From Atlantibacter subterraneus (GTDB taxonomy: Bacteria; Pseudomonadota; Gammaproteobacteria; Enterobacterales; Enterobacteriaceae), in contig NZ_VLPS01000001.1 of NCBI RefSeq assembly GCF_007570865.1, positions 558,001 to 622,000 on the forward strand: DNA of 64,000 nt, given 5' to 3'. The notes beneath the pieces are model-generated. The model had not been told where the DNA came from, made no database searches, and saw only the letters and a list, made by a program, of their open reading frames with translations. Position 1 is the first letter of the stretch. Each line of letters opens with the position of its first letter. Shown here piece by piece: positions 1-10,034 of the stretch. Position numbers and translations under genes: made by a program.

Positions 1-176
1 TGATGGGTAACCTGATGCGCGGTTCGATGATGGTGGAAGGGCGTATCGCGCGCTTCGTGTACATTTCTTTGTACCGTATGCATCAGATTGCCCTGCACGG
101 CTACATCAAAACTGGTTTGATGATGCTGGTAGGCAGCATCAACCGGGTTATTCGCCCACGCCTGAAGCTGCATTAA
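1..176 (+). CDS. ndh: NADH dehydrogenase II, C-terminal end (partial)
   Basis: This is the 3' end of the type II NADH:quinone oxidoreductase, a peripheral inner-membrane flavoprotein that passes electrons from NADH to ubiquinone without pumping protons. The reading frame whose codons begin at position 3 runs to TAA at 174-176. It contains the motif [14 protein letters not shown] followed by an amphipathic, Arg/His-rich tail ending in RPRLKLH, which is the E. coli Ndh C-terminus as I know it and the region thought to anchor the enzyme in the membrane. The start lies outside the window. A strong terminator follows within 10 bases. Confidence 0.95.
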   Translation, partial: MGNLMRGSMMVEGRIARFVYISLYRMHQIALHGYIKTGLMMLVGSINRVIRPRLKLH

Positions 177-185
177 TCCCACTCA

Positions 186-212
186 CCCTCCCGCCTGTCG
201 CGGGAGGGTTTT
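186..212 (+). terminator. Rho-independent terminator of ndh
   Basis: An 8-bp perfect stem (CCCTCCCG at 186-193, CGGGAGGG at 201-208) with a 7-base loop is followed by TTTT. It begins 10 bases after the ndh stop codon. Confidence 0.85.
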
Positions 213-368
213 AGCACAAATCAGCGGGATTTCGCTTAAGTCACATCGGACTCCTCTGAAACCCCCGTCTTACACCACATATTCCTCGTTTTTACGCCTT
301 CGTCTGATGTTTTACTCTTACATCCGGTTGCACAATTGTTATGAATAACACAGCCAGGAGGATGTCCT

Positions 369-908
369 GTGAACAAATCAATGTTAGCGGGTATAGGGAT
401 TGGCGTCGCAGCCGCGCTGGGTGTGGCTGCAGTAGCCAGCTTAAATGTATTCAATCCCGCGCCTAAGTACGCGCAGGTGGTTTCCGCCACGCCGATAAAG
501 GAAACGGTCAAAACGCCGCGTAAAGAGTGTCGCAACGTCACCGTGACGCACCGTCGTCCGGTGCAGGATGAAAACCGTCTTGCCGGTTCGGTGCTGGGCG
601 CGGTAGCAGGCGGCGTGATTGGTCACCAGTTCGGCGGTGGACGCGGCAAAGATATCGCCACGGTCGCGGGCGCACTGGGCGGCGGCTATGCGGGTAACCA
701 GATTCAGGGAGCCATGCAGGAGCGCGATACCTACACCACCACCCAACAGCGTTGCCAGACAGTCTATGACAAGTCCGAGAAGATGATCGGCTATGACGTC
801 ACCTATAAAATCGGCGATCAGCAGGGCAAAATCCGCATGGATAAACAGCCCGGCGAGACCATTCCGCTGGATAGCAACGGCCAGCTGATTTTGAATAACA
901 ACGCGTAA
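369..908 (+). CDS. ycfJ: YcfJ, glycine-zipper 2TM domain envelope protein
   Basis: A 179-residue protein that matches E. coli YcfJ over its length. It has an N-terminal hydrophobic segment (about residues 5-27). Near residues 75-115 comes a glycine-zipper stretch (GSVLGAVAGGVIGHQFGGG, then GALGGGYAGNQIQG), which in this family forms two close-packed helices in the membrane. The C-terminal half is soluble and probably faces the periplasm. The molecular role is not established; the E. coli gene is linked to biofilm and stress phenotypes. Translation starts at GTG 369, supported by an AGGAGG ribosome-binding site at 356-362. As in E. coli it follows ndh, but the next genes differ from the E. coli order. 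Confidence 0.92.
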   Translation: MNKSMLAGIGIGVAAALGVAAVASLNVFNPAPKYAQVVSATPIKETVKTPRKECRNVTVTHRRPVQDENRLAGSVLGAVAGGVIGHQFGGGRGKDIATVAGALGGGYAGNQIQGAMQERDTYTTTQQRCQTVYDKSEKMIGYDVTYKIGDQQGKIRMDKQPGETIPLDSNGQLILNNNA

Positions 909-930
909 AAAAAGATTTATCAAATGATTA

Positions 931-965
931 GCCCCTCAAGCGCTCAGGCGGAGGGGCTTTTTTTG
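931..965 (+). terminator. Rho-independent terminator of ycfJ
   Basis: Stem GCCCCTC (931-937) pairs with GAGGGGC (951-957) around a 13-base loop, followed by a run of seven to eight T. It lies 22 bases after the ycfJ stop. Confidence 0.85.
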
Positions 966-988
966 TGCCCGAGAGGAGCCAGGCGGGT

Positions 989-1138
989 CTAGATGATGTT
1001 ATGTTGTCTAATTAACAATAAGCCGGTGATAAGCACCGACACAAAGGCGAAAAGTACCGTACCGCCTAATAACACCCAGAGACCGCACAACACCGTAATG
1101 ACTATTAACACTTTCAGTAAAGGTAATAGCATGATCAT
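989..1138 (-). CDS. Small single-span membrane protein, 49 aa
   Basis: A 49-residue hydrophobic protein beginning MIMLLPLLKVL and ending with a basic tail (RQHNII). It contains two stretches of nonpolar residues separated by a Gly-Gly turn, so either one long or two short membrane segments. An upstream in-frame start would give 63 residues, but only the ATG at 1138 has a good ribosome-binding site (AAGGA, 7 bases upstream). The gene lies between ycfJ and ycgB, convergent with ycfJ. I do not recognise the family. Codon use and the placed ribosome-binding site support a real gene; nothing indicates a function beyond the inner membrane. Confidence 0.6.
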   Translation of the reverse strand: MIMLLPLLKVLIVITVLCGLWVLLGGTVLFAFVSVLITGLLLIRQHNII

Positions 1139-1442
1139 ATTATTTTCCTTCTGCAGGTGTAGCCAGATGGTGGAATACACTCCTGTTGTATCGTGCTGCA
1201 GTGCTCAAATCGAAAAATCCGTGTGAATGCGTCGTCCTGACGGGATGTTCTCCACTGTAAAGCTGTGTCAACGCTAATCATTAGCTAACGAATAATCCGT
1301 GTTGATGCTAAAAATTCTAGTCACACCCGGTAATATATTTATAAACTTTTACCTATCGTTAATATAGGGAATACCTATCAGGAAGGTGGGGCGAGAAAAG
1401 TTGATACATTACGGAAGGTTATAGGCCAGCGTCGCAACCCAC
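1139..1442. other. Intergenic region upstream of the small membrane gene
   Basis: About 300 bases without a gene, AT-rich between 1270 and 1400. It must hold the leftward promoter of the small membrane protein; a TTGACA hexamer on the minus strand (1271-1266) is present, but no convincing -10 at standard spacing was found. Nothing else was recognised. Confidence 0.5.
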
Positions 1443-1479
1443 AAAAAAACCTGGCGCGATACAGGCTCGGCACCAGGTT
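1443..1479 (-). terminator. Rho-independent terminator of ycgB
   Basis: On the minus strand, AACCTGG pairs with CCAGGTT (1479-1473 with 1454-1448) and the stem runs into a seven-base T tract (the A run at 1443-1449 on the plus strand). It begins 17 bases past the ycgB stop codon. Confidence 0.8.
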
Positions 1480-1495
1480 GAGTGGAAGAATAAAT

Positions 1496-3028
1496 TTACA
1501 GCGTATTCATACGCGGCGGGCAGCGATCCAACAGTTCTACGCTTCCGTCTTCATTCTGTTGCTCCAGCATCACGTCAAATCCCCACAGGCGGTGTACGTG
1601 CTTCAGCACTTCCCGGCGGCCCTTATCGAGCGGCGCGCGGTTATGCGGAATATAACGCAGGGTTAACGAACGGTCGCCGCGCAAATCGACATTCCACACC
1701 TGAATATTCGGTTCCAGATTGCTCAGGTTGTACTGTGAAGAAAGCTTGTTGCGAATTTCACGGTAGCCTTCTTCGTTGTGGATGGCGGAAATTTCCAGAT
1801 AGTTATTGCGATCGTCATCCAGCACGGTAAACAGGCGGAAATCGCGCATCACCTTCGGCGACAGGAACTGGCTGATAAAGCTCTCATCTTTAAAATCACG
1901 CATCGCGAAGTGCAGCGTATCCAGCCAGTCCGCACCGGCGATATCCGGGAACCAGTAGCGGTCTTCTTCAGTCGGCGACTGGCAGATCCGCTTGATGTCC
2001 TGGAACATGGCAAAGCCCAGCGCATACGGGTTAATGCCGTTATACCACGGGCTGTTATAGGGCGGCTGAAACACCACATTGGTATGGCTGTGCAAAAATT
2101 CCAGCATAAAGCGCTCGGTCACTTTCCCTTCATCGTAGAGATGATTCAGGATGGTGTAGTGCCAGAACGTCGCCCAACCTTCGTTCATCACCTGGGTCTG
2201 TTTCTGCGGGTAAAAATACTGGCTGACCTTACGCACAATGCGCAGGATCTCACGCTGCCACGGCTCCAGCAGCGGCGCGTTTTTCTCCATAAAATAGAGC
2301 AGGTTTTCCTGCGGCTCGGACGGATAGCGGCGCTCGGCTTCCACCGTTTTTTCCTCTTCCCGGCGCGGCAGGGTGCGCCACAGCATATTCACCTGGCTTT
2401 GCAGGTACTCTTCACGGCTTTTCTGGCGCGCTTTCTCCTCCTGCAACGAGATTTTCTGCGGGCGCTTGTAGCGGTCTACCCCGTAATTCATCAGGGCGTG
2501 ACAGGAGTCCAGCAGCCGCTCCACTTCATCCACGCCGTAGCGCTCTTCGCACTCGGTAATATAGCCGCGGGCAAAGATCAGGTAATCGACAATCGAGCTG
2601 GCGTCGGTCCAGCTGCGGAACAAATAGTTATTTTTGAAGAATGAGTTATGCCCGTAGCAGGCGTGGGCCATTACCAGCGCCTGCATGGTAATGGTGTTCT
2701 CTTCCATCAAATAGGCAATGCAGGGGTTAGAGTTGATAACGATTTCATAGGCCAGCCCCTGCTGACCGTGCTTGTAGAGCCTTTCGGTCTCGATGAACTT
2801 TTTACCAAACGACCAGTGGGGATAGTTAATCGGCATCCCGATACTGGAATAGGCATCCATCATCTGTTCGGAGGTGATGACTTCAATTTGATGCGGGTAC
2901 GTCTCGAGGCGGTACAGCTTCGCCACTCTATCAATTTCAGCAAGATAGATATCCAGCAGATCGAACGTCCAGTCTGGCCCATCGCTCAGGCGACGGGAAT
3001 CCCTTGTTTCGGAATCAATAATAGCCAT
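1496..3028 (-). CDS. ycgB: YcgB, SpoVR-family protein
   Basis: A 510-residue cytoplasmic protein, exactly the E. coli YcgB length and very similar throughout. It has the SpoVR signature segments, including LVMAHACYGHNSFFKNN near residue 120 and QTQVMNEGWATFWHYTI near residue 280, whose conserved His/Glu residues suggest metal binding. SpoVR proteins are needed for the spore cortex in Bacillus. In enterobacteria YcgB is part of the RpoS-type stationary-phase response and is often co-regulated with the YeaG kinase and YeaH, which are not in this window. It is divergent from dadA, as in E. coli, and has its own terminator. Confidence 0.95.
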   Translation of the reverse strand: MAIIDSETRDSRRLSDGPDWTFDLLDIYLAEIDRVAKLYRLETYPHQIEVITSEQMMDAYSSIGMPINYPHWSFGKKFIETERLYKHGQQGLAYEIVINSNPCIAYLMEENTITMQALVMAHACYGHNSFFKNNYLFRSWTDASSIVDYLIFARGYITECEERYGVDEVERLLDSCHALMNYGVDRYKRPQKISLQEEKARQKSREEYLQSQVNMLWRTLPRREEEKTVEAERRYPSEPQENLLYFMEKNAPLLEPWQREILRIVRKVSQYFYPQKQTQVMNEGWATFWHYTILNHLYDEGKVTERFMLEFLHSHTNVVFQPPYNSPWYNGINPYALGFAMFQDIKRICQSPTEEDRYWFPDIAGADWLDTLHFAMRDFKDESFISQFLSPKVMRDFRLFTVLDDDRNNYLEISAIHNEEGYREIRNKLSSQYNLSNLEPNIQVWNVDLRGDRSLTLRYIPHNRAPLDKGRREVLKHVHRLWGFDVMLEQQNEDGSVELLDRCPPRMNTL

Positions 3029-3247
3029 CAGCGCGCCCTCATTGTTGCGGAACCCTCTGCACGGGGAACCTTACCTACAAAGCATAGAACACAGCGGAAA
3101 AATCCGTGGCTTAACGAAATTTTTTTCTCCGCGATTTAGTGATCCAGAACAGGGGATTTGCCGCCGGGCATTAGCATTTTATCTTGCAGAATTTTACGCC
3201 GAAGCAGGAGATGCTATTTTCCAGCATCCTGTGCTGGCTGGGCAAGA

Positions 3248-3263
3248 TGTGAGGTTAGTCACC
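3248..3263 (+). promoter_or_regulatory. CRP site and promoter region of dadAX
   Basis: TGTGA-GGTTAG-TCACC matches the CRP core (TGTGA-N6-TCACA) in nine of ten positions. A TAATAT -10 candidate at 3285-3290 places the transcription start near 3297, which puts the CRP centre near -41.5, the class II geometry. E. coli dadA is known to be CRP-activated and Lrp-controlled, which agrees. The rest of the 3029-3351 divergent region holds the ycgB promoter but no further motif I can call. Confidence 0.6.
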
Positions 3264-3351
3264 ATAAAAAAAGCCTATGTTGAATAATATTTTCTTCTGA
3301 GTTATCAATTTGTAATCAGAAGATTATTCTTTCGGTTAAATCGGAGTGGAT

Positions 3352-4650
3352 ATGCGAGTCGTTGTGCTGGGAAGTGGCGTGGTGGGAGTGACCAGCGCCT
3401 GGTATTTACGTCAGCAGGGTCATGACGTCACCGTCATCGACCGGGAGCCGGATGCGGCGCTGGAAACCAGCGCCGCCAACGCCGGGCAGATCTCGCCGGG
3501 TTACGCCGCCCCCTGGGCCGCGCCGGGCGTACCGTTGAAAGCGATCAAATGGATGTTCCAGCGCCATGCGCCGCTGGCGATCAGCCTTGACGGCTCCAGT
3601 TTTCAGCTTAAATGGATGTGGCAGATGTTGCGTAACTGCGATACCCGCCACTACATGGAAAACAAAGGCCGCATGGTGCGTCTGGCGGAATACAGCCGCG
3701 ACTGCCTGAAACAACTGCGCACCAGTACCGGCATCGCCTACGAAGGAAGACAGGGCGGCACGCTGCAACTGTTTCGCACTGAACAGCAGTATCAAAGCGC
3801 GGCGAAGGATATTGCGGTGCTGGAAGACGCGGGCGTACCGTATCAACTGCTGGAATCCCATCGGCTGGCGGAAGTGGAGCCGGCTCTGGCGGATGTAGCC
3901 CACAAGCTGACCGGCGGTTTACAACTGCCGAATGATGAAACCGGCGACTGCCAGTTATTCACCCAACGTCTGGCGCGTATGGCCGCCGACGCGGGCGTGG
4001 TGTTCCGCTACAACACCCCGGTAGACAGCCTGCTGTATGAGGGCAACCAGATCTACGGCGTCCAGTGCGGCCAGGAAGTGGTCAAAGCCGACGCTTACGT
4101 AATGGCTTTTGGCTCGTATTCCACCGCGATGCTCAGGGGCATTGTCGATATTCCGGTCTATCCTTTGAAGGGCTACTCTCTGACGATCCCCATCGCCGAA
4201 GAGAGCGGGGCGCCGATGTCGACGGTTCTCGACGAAACGTACAAAATCGCCATTACCCGTTTTGATTCCCGCATCCGGGTCGGCGGCATGGCGGAGATTG
4301 TCGGCTTTAATACCGCGCTGCTGCAACCGCGCCGCGAAACCCTCGAAATGGTGGTGCGCGATCTCTATCCGCGCGGCGGGCACGTTGAGCAGGCTACGTT
4401 CTGGACCGGGCTGCGGCCCATGACCCCGGACGGCACGCCGATTGTCGGGCGCACCCCGTATAAGAATTTATGGCTGAACACCGGGCATGGCACCCTGGGC
4501 TGGACCATGGCCTGCGGCTCCGGCCAGTTGATCAGCGATCTGATTTCCGGGCGCACCCCGGCGATTCCTTTTGACGATCTTGGCGTGGCGCGTTACTCCT
4601 CCGGGTTCCGCCCAACGTCATCCCATCGTTTACACGGGGCGCACCAATAA
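3352..4650 (+). CDS. dadA: D-amino acid dehydrogenase, small subunit
   Basis: A 432-residue FAD enzyme of the DAO family that oxidises D-alanine (and other D-amino acids) to pyruvate and ammonia, feeding electrons to the respiratory chain at the inner membrane. The dinucleotide motif VLGSGVVGV sits at residues 5-13, followed by the conserved [19 protein letters not shown] segment; the C-terminal FAD-contact motif [17 protein letters not shown] is intact. ATG 3352 is chosen over an in-frame GTG six bases upstream: it gives the E. coli length and follows GGAG at good spacing. dadX follows after 13 bases, so the pair forms the alanine catabolic operon behind a CRP site. Confidence 0.97.
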   Translation: MRVVVLGSGVVGVTSAWYLRQQGHDVTVIDREPDAALETSAANAGQISPGYAAPWAAPGVPLKAIKWMFQRHAPLAISLDGSSFQLKWMWQMLRNCDTRHYMENKGRMVRLAEYSRDCLKQLRTSTGIAYEGRQGGTLQLFRTEQQYQSAAKDIAVLEDAGVPYQLLESHRLAEVEPALADVAHKLTGGLQLPNDETGDCQLFTQRLARMAADAGVVFRYNTPVDSLLYEGNQIYGVQCGQEVVKADAYVMAFGSYSTAMLRGIVDIPVYPLKGYSLTIPIAEESGAPMSTVLDETYKIAITRFDSRIRVGGMAEIVGFNTALLQPRRETLEMVVRDLYPRGGHVEQATFWTGLRPMTPDGTPIVGRTPYKNLWLNTGHGTLGWTMACGSGQLISDLISGRTPAIPFDDLGVARYSSGFRPTSSHRLHGAHQ

Positions 4651-4663
4651 CACAGGAGTAGAC

Positions 4664-5734
4664 ATGGCTCGTCCAATTGTCGCGCGTCTCGACTTGCAAG
4701 CATTGCGGCAAAATCTTCAGGTGGTGCGCTCAGCCGCACCCCATTCCCGGGTGTGGTCGGTGGTCAAAGCGAATGCCTATGGACACGGTCTTGACCGCGT
4801 CTGGTCAGGCCTTTCCGGCACCGACGGCTTCGCGATGCTCAATATTGAAGAGGCGATTTTACTGCGTGAACGCGGCTGGAAAGGCCCGATTCTGATGCTG
4901 GAGGGGTTTTTCCATGCCGATGAGCTGGCGCTGTTTGACCGCTACCGTTTAACCACCAGCCTGCACAGTAACTGGCAGGTGAAAGTGCTGGCCAATGCCC
5001 GGCTGAACGCGCCCATCGACGTATATCTTAAAATCAACAGCGGGATGAACCGGCTGGGCTTTACGCCGGATCGGGTTCAGACGGTGTGGCGGCAGCTGCG
5101 CGAGCTGAAAAACGTCGGCCAACTGACGTTAATGGCGCATTTCGCCGACGCCGAACACCCGGACGGCATTGCCGAACCGCTGGCGCGCATCGAGCAGGCG
5201 GCGGAAGGGCTCGACAGCCCGCGCTCGCTGGCCAACTCCGCCGCCACGCTGTGGCACCCGGAAAGCCATTTCGACTGGGTGCGCCCGGGGATTGTGCTGT
5301 ATGGCGCATCGCCGAGCGGGCAGTGGCGCGATGTCGCTACCTCCGGACTTAAACCGGTAATGACCCTGAATAGCGAAATCATCGGCATTCAGAATCTGAA
5401 GGCCGGGGATACGGTGGGCTACGGCAGTCTTTACAAGGCGACTGGCGAGCAGCGTATCGGCGTGGTGGCCTGCGGCTATGCCGACGGCTACCCGCGCCAG
5501 GCACCCACCGGTACGCCGGTGATGGTCGATGGCGTGCGCACCCAACTGGTGGGACGGGTGTCGATGGATATGCTAACGGTGGACTTAACGCCGTGCCCGC
5601 AGGCGGGCATCGGCAGTTCGGTGGAGCTGTGGGGCGACAACATCAAAATCGACGATGTGGCCGCGCCCTCGGGCACCGTAGGTTATGAACTGATGTGCGC
5701 GCTCGCGCCGCGCGTGCCGGTGGTCACTCAGTAA
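4664..5734 (+). CDS. dadX: Catabolic alanine racemase
   Basis: A 356-residue PLP-dependent racemase, identical in length to E. coli DadX, converting L-alanine to D-alanine for DadA. The PLP-binding Lys35 lies in [12 protein letters not shown]. The second catalytic Tyr should be in the VGYGSLY segment, and the C-terminal [11 protein letters not shown] and [11 protein letters not shown] motifs are present. The start at ATG 4664 follows CAGGAG closely; an upstream in-frame extension into dadA has no support. It is translated right behind dadA and is presumably induced with it. The end is 17 bases from the convergent cvrA. Confidence 0.97.
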   Translation: MARPIVARLDLQALRQNLQVVRSAAPHSRVWSVVKANAYGHGLDRVWSGLSGTDGFAMLNIEEAILLRERGWKGPILMLEGFFHADELALFDRYRLTTSLHSNWQVKVLANARLNAPIDVYLKINSGMNRLGFTPDRVQTVWRQLRELKNVGQLTLMAHFADAEHPDGIAEPLARIEQAAEGLDSPRSLANSAATLWHPESHFDWVRPGIVLYGASPSGQWRDVATSGLKPVMTLNSEIIGIQNLKAGDTVGYGSLYKATGEQRIGVVACGYADGYPRQAPTGTPVMVDGVRTQLVGRVSMDMLTVDLTPCPQAGIGSSVELWGDNIKIDDVAAPSGTVGYELMCALAPRVPVVTQ

Positions 5735-5751
5735 TCACGCACCGGGGCGGA

Positions 5752-7482
5752 TCACTCCGCCTCGGGTTCCGGCACCCGCAGGCCCACTTTGCGGATCTGG
5801 TTATCCTCTTTCTCCGCCACGGTCCAGGTCATCCCGGCAAACTCAATCTGATCGCCAACAACCGGTGCCGCGCCGAGCTGCGCCAGCATCATTTCGCCAA
5901 TGGTTTGCTGGGCATCATCCGCGTCTTTGGCTTCCAGACCGTAAATAAACGCCACATCGGCGAATTTGGCGCTGGCTTCGAGGATAAAGTCGCCGAAGAA
6001 GCGCTGATCCAGCTCCACCGGCGGCGACTGGCTGAACAGCTTACCAAGCGCCGGTAAGTCGCGCTCGCGGCCAATCACGCACAGAATATCCCCTTCCTGA
6101 AGGCGGGTACTGCCGTTAGGGTGCAGCAGCTGATTATTGCGGAACAGCGCCGCGATGCGGGTCTCTTTCGGCATATGCAAATCACGCAGCGCCGCGCCCA
6201 CGCACCATTTCTCTTCGCTGAGCTGGTAAACAAACTGCTCCCACGGGTTTTCCGGATGGATATCCAGCCCGACGCGGGAAATCGGCACCCCCACCGGCGG
6301 CACCACGACTTTGGCTTTTTTGGCCGCCCAGCTCAGCGATGTACCCTGTAACAGCAGCGACACCAGCACCACAAAGAACGCCACGTTAAAGAACAGCCGC
6401 GAGTTCTCAAGGCCGGCCATCATCGGGAACACGGCGAGAATAATTGGCACCGCGCCGCGCAGCCCCACCCAGCTAATAAAGATCCGCTCGCGCAGATTAA
6501 AGCCGCGGAACGGCAGCAGGCCCAGGAACACCGACAGCGGACGGGCAAACAGGATCATCCACAGCGACAGCAGCAGCGCCGGAATCGCGATGGCGAGTAA
6601 ATCTGATGGATTGACCAGCAGGCCCAGCACCAGGAACATGCCGATCTGCGCCAGCCAGGCCAGACCGTCAAAGTTTTGCAGAATAGCATAGCGGTTGCGG
6701 ATCGGGCGGTTGCCCAACAGGAATCCGCACAGGTACACCGCCAGGATGCCGCTGCCGTCTATCGCCGTGGTAATGGCGAAGATCATGATGCCGCCGCTGA
6801 GCGCCAGCAGCGGATACAGCCCCTGGGGCATAGAAATGCGGTTGATCATCTGCAACAGCAGGAAGCCGCCGCCCAGACCGACGATAATGCCGAGCCCGAA
6901 CTGCTGGATGATTTCCCAGGCGAACATCCAGCTAAGTGTACTGGTGTGGTGCTGGATCATCTCAATCAGGGTGATGGTCAGGAACACCGCCATCGGGTCG
7001 TTGCTGCCGGATTCAATTTCCAGCGTCGCGCCCACACGCTCGTTCAGCCCCTTGCCGCCGAGCAGGGAAAACACCGCCGCCGCATCCGTTGAGCCGACAA
7101 TCGCGCCAATCAGCAAGCCTTCCATAATCGGCAGGCCGAACAGCCACGCCGCCGCCATGCCGGTCAGCCCCGAGGTGATCAACACCCCAACGGTCGCCAG
7201 CGACAGTGCCGGGCCCAGCGCCACGCGAAACGAACTCGCCTGGGTGCGCATCCCGCCGTCCAGCAGGATCACCGCCAGCGCCAGGTTACTGATCAAATAG
7301 GCGAGAGGGTAGTTATCGAAAGGAATGCCGCCGACGCCATCGATTCCCGCCAGCATGCCGATGGCGAGAAAGATAACCAGAATAGGGATACCGAGACGGG
7401 AAGAAAACGAACTTAATAAAATGCTACAGGTAACCAGCACCGAACCCAGAATAAACAGACTAAAAATCGCCCCGCCGTCCAA
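5752..7482 (-). CDS. cvrA: K+/H+ antiporter CvrA (NhaP2)
   Basis: A 576-residue inner-membrane antiporter of the CPA1 family, matching E. coli CvrA (NhaP2/YcgO). The first 390 residues hold about twelve hydrophobic spans with the conserved [12 protein letters not shown] and [13 protein letters not shown] motifs that line the ion path. A cytosolic TrkA-C type domain (about 400-480) and a CorC/HlyC-type domain (about 490-570) follow and gate transport. It exports K+ and limits cell volume at low osmolarity. The start is TTG 7482 in the only frame with a proper AAGGAG site, 10 bases upstream, so a rare initiation codon may keep expression low. Confidence 0.95.
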   Translation of the reverse strand: MDGGAIFSLFILGSVLVTCSILLSSFSSRLGIPILVIFLAIGMLAGIDGVGGIPFDNYPLAYLISNLALAVILLDGGMRTQASSFRVALGPALSLATVGVLITSGLTGMAAAWLFGLPIMEGLLIGAIVGSTDAAAVFSLLGGKGLNERVGATLEIESGSNDPMAVFLTITLIEMIQHHTSTLSWMFAWEIIQQFGLGIIVGLGGGFLLLQMINRISMPQGLYPLLALSGGIMIFAITTAIDGSGILAVYLCGFLLGNRPIRNRYAILQNFDGLAWLAQIGMFLVLGLLVNPSDLLAIAIPALLLSLWMILFARPLSVFLGLLPFRGFNLRERIFISWVGLRGAVPIILAVFPMMAGLENSRLFFNVAFFVVLVSLLLQGTSLSWAAKKAKVVVPPVGVPISRVGLDIHPENPWEQFVYQLSEEKWCVGAALRDLHMPKETRIAALFRNNQLLHPNGSTRLQEGDILCVIGRERDLPALGKLFSQSPPVELDQRFFGDFILEASAKFADVAFIYGLEAKDADDAQQTIGEMMLAQLGAAPVVGDQIEFAGMTWTVAEKEDNQIRKVGLRVPEPEAE

Positions 7483-7578
7483 CGTTATCGTTCTCCTTCA
7501 TCATGCTGTTATCAAGGCGGCGCAACGCCGCCGGGTCTATTTTGGTATACCACAATTAGGCCGTGAATGAGGGACTAA

Positions 7579-8514
7579 TTAACGATGTGAATGATTATTT
7601 CCGGAATTATTCACCACGGGATGACCTTTGACGGTGAGCGACACCTGATTAGCGTCACAGATAAGGCTACCCATCGCGCCCAGCGGCAGCGTCACGGTAC
7701 GCTGCTCGTGACCAAAATCCAGACCGGGAATTACCGGGATCGCCAGACGCTGGCGCAGGGTCTCGATCATTGCACCCAGATCGTAGCCGTTATCGTAATC
7801 GTTGGGTTTGCTGGCGCTAAAGCTGCCGAGCACCAGCGCGCGCTGCCGGTTGAGAATGCCCGCCTGATGCAGTTGCAACAGCATCCGCTCGATGCGGTAC
7901 GGGTGTTCGTTGATGTCCTCCACCACCAGAATGCCGCCTTCAATGTCCGGCATCCACGGGGTGCCCAGCAGCGAACACAGCATTGCCAGATTACCGCCCC
8001 AGATAGTGCCGTGCGCCTGGCAGTCTGGCGCACGAGTTTGCCACTCCAGGGTGAATTCCGGCGATGTCACAGCCTGCCAGAAGTGGTGCCACGTAAACGC
8101 GTTCATTTCCGGCGCGCCAAAATTGCCCGCCAGCATCGGCCCGCAGAACGTGATGACATTTTCGGTCGCCAGCAGCTGTAGCTGCACGGCGGAAAAATCG
8201 CTGTGCCCGCAAATGACCAGCGGGTTGCGGCGCTGGCGCGCGGCGATTGCGGAATAGTCTATATTTTCCAGCAGGCGCGTGACACCGTAACCGCCGCGCA
8301 CCGCCAGCACGATATCGGAATTGGTTAAGGTCGCCAGTTGATTGATATCGTAAAGGCGCGCCGCATCATCCCCGGCAAACCTTTGAAAACGCCGGGAAAT
8401 AACTGCCTGATTGCTCACCTGATGTCCCGCCTCGGTGAGCCGCTGTACACCGCGCTGCGCGGCCTCCTGCGCAATGCAATAACCGGATGGAGCGATGAGA
8501 TGGATGCGGGACAT
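7579..8514 (-). CDS. ldcA: Murein tetrapeptide LD-carboxypeptidase
   Basis: A 311-residue cytoplasmic serine peptidase of family S66 that removes the terminal D-Ala from recycled murein tetrapeptide, allowing tripeptide reuse by Mpl. The nucleophile is Ser105 in ICGHSDFSAVQ. The Glu of VVEDINEHPYRIERM and the His of GLDFGHEQRTVTLPLGA complete the triad. The C-terminus runs a few residues longer than E. coli LdcA and ends in an Asn/His-rich tail. It is divergent from emtA, which also acts on murein, as in E. coli. Confidence 0.95.
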   Translation of the reverse strand: MSRIHLIAPSGYCIAQEAAQRGVQRLTEAGHQVSNQAVISRRFQRFAGDDAARLYDINQLATLTNSDIVLAVRGGYGVTRLLENIDYSAIAARQRRNPLVICGHSDFSAVQLQLLATENVITFCGPMLAGNFGAPEMNAFTWHHFWQAVTSPEFTLEWQTRAPDCQAHGTIWGGNLAMLCSLLGTPWMPDIEGGILVVEDINEHPYRIERMLLQLHQAGILNRQRALVLGSFSASKPNDYDNGYDLGAMIETLRQRLAIPVIPGLDFGHEQRTVTLPLGAMGSLICDANQVSLTVKGHPVVNNSGNNHSHR

Positions 8515-8653
8515 GGCATTTCCTTGCTGATTTATTACATAGAATGGTTATCATGCCGCTAACATTGATTGTTGTCATCCGTCGAGTGGTTGGTGAAGCA
8601 CACTCCCGGCGGGGTTTTGATGCCGATTTGGCAAAACAAAAAGGATAGTTTGC

Positions 8654-9265
8654 GTGAATTTTAAATGGCTGATTGTACTGGTCCTGTTTCTGGCAGGATG
8701 TTCCTCTACTCCCGACTATAAAAATCCACCCTGGAACCCTGAAGTTCCGGTTAAACGCGCCATGCAGTGGTATCCCATCAGCGAGAAAGCCGGTGCGGCC
8801 TGGGGCGTCAGTCCGCGGCTGATCACCGCCATTATTGCTATTGAATCCGGTGGCAATCCCAATGCGGTCAGTAAATCCAACGCCGTCGGCCTGATGCAGC
8901 TCAAAGCCTCCACTTCCGGGCGCGATGTCTATCGCCATATGGGCTGGAGCGGGCAGCCGTCCACCAGCGAGCTGAAAAACCCCGAGCGCAATATTTCTAT
9001 GGGAACGGCGTACCTGAGCATTCTCGAACACGGCGCGCTACAGGGCATCCAGGACCCCACAACCATGCAATACGCGCTGATGGTGTCGTATGCCAACGGT
9101 GCAGGCGCGCTGCTGCGCACCTTCTCGTCGGATCGCCGCAAGGCGATTGATAAGATCAACGATCTCAGCCCGGATGAATTTGTCGAGCACGTGCAAAAAA
9201 ATCATCCGTCTCCGCAGGCCCCCCGCTATATCTGGAAAATGCAGCAGGCCATGGACGTGATGTAA
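8654..9265 (+). CDS. emtA: Outer-membrane lytic endotransglycosylase EmtA (MltE)
   Basis: A 203-residue lipoprotein matching E. coli EmtA in length. The signal peptide ends in the lipobox LAGC, with Cys16 as the acylated residue. The SLT domain contains the catalytic Glu64 in [15 protein letters not shown] and the GLMQLK motif. It cleaves peptidoglycan strands internally, releasing 1,6-anhydro-muropeptides. Translation starts at GTG 8654 behind AAGGA. Its stop codon abuts the stop codon of convergent ycgR with no spacer. Confidence 0.95.
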   Translation: MNFKWLIVLVLFLAGCSSTPDYKNPPWNPEVPVKRAMQWYPISEKAGAAWGVSPRLITAIIAIESGGNPNAVSKSNAVGLMQLKASTSGRDVYRHMGWSGQPSTSELKNPERNISMGTAYLSILEHGALQGIQDPTTMQYALMVSYANGAGALLRTFSSDRRKAIDKINDLSPDEFVEHVQKNHPSPQAPRYIWKMQQAMDVM

Positions 9266-9997
9266 TCAGCGGACTTTATTGGCTTTTTCGCGTGCGATAC
9301 GCTCCAGCGCGAAGATAATTCGCTGGAGCTCCCGCTCCGCCGCCGGGTTGATGTTAAGAAAACGGAAGCTCAGGCGGGGCGTCACAACCGTCTCATTTTT
9401 ACTGCTCACCGTCAGGCGTTCGGAAATGGTGATCAGCTGCATATCGAAGTGAAACGTTCCCCATTCGCCCAGCTCAATTTTAACCTGGGAAAACAGCTGC
9501 CCTTCCTGAAGCCCTTCGGGCACCGGGCCGTCAACCAGCGCGCCCATCCCACCGAGGGATAAATCCGCCAGCCGAAAACGAAAGGCGCTGCCGCTGGTCA
9601 GCGTTGCTTCGCAATAAAAAACAGGGGAAAGCGGGGCGGGAATACGAAAATACTCGCGACGCTGCACAAACCACAGGGAAGGGGGAAGCTGGGTGATGAA
9701 GGCTGGAAGGCTCTGGTAATCGCCCGCTTTCAGCTGCGGCAAATTGAACTCAATCTTCGCGCCCTGGGTTTCGGCGGAAATCTGGATATCACTGGCTTCC
9801 TGCACCGATTTGTTTTCATGATTCTGGCTGCCGAAGTCCATCACCAACTGGCTGGCGTCAACGTCGAGAATGCGGCTGATCAACTGCTGGCTGCCCCAGG
9901 AGATACGGATCGGCACGCGATTCTTGTGCAAATCCCGTAAAACGCCCAACACGGCCAGCGGATGATGTTTCAGAAACTGCTCATTATAGGTACTCAC
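9266..9997 (-). CDS. ycgR: YcgR, c-di-GMP-binding flagellar brake
   Basis: A 243-residue protein with an N-terminal YcgR-N domain (about 1-105) and a C-terminal PilZ domain. The c-di-GMP motifs are intact: RREYFR (Arg114 to Arg118) and DLSLGG (145-150). When c-di-GMP rises, YcgR binds the flagellar motor and slows or biases it. I chose GTG 9997, giving the E. coli start STYNEQFLK; a longer frame from 10021 lacks homology at its N-terminus. A near-consensus sigma-28 promoter lies upstream, so it should be expressed with late flagellar genes, implying a motile organism. Confidence 0.93.
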   Translation of the reverse strand: MSTYNEQFLKHHPLAVLGVLRDLHKNRVPIRISWGSQQLISRILDVDASQLVMDFGSQNHENKSVQEASDIQISAETQGAKIEFNLPQLKAGDYQSLPAFITQLPPSLWFVQRREYFRIPAPLSPVFYCEATLTSGSAFRFRLADLSLGGMGALVDGPVPEGLQEGQLFSQVKIELGEWGTFHFDMQLITISERLTVSSKNETVVTPRLSFRFLNINPAAERELQRIIFALERIAREKANKVR

Positions 9998-10034
9998 GTC
10001 CCCGATCCCTGCTCTGTACAAAGTGATGGCAAGA

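Noticed and set aside
1778-2644. A 288-codon frame on the plus strand inside ycgB
   Set aside because: It is the complement of a strongly conserved E. coli-type gene, with Gln/His/Arg-rich low-complexity translation and no homology. It is a shadow frame.
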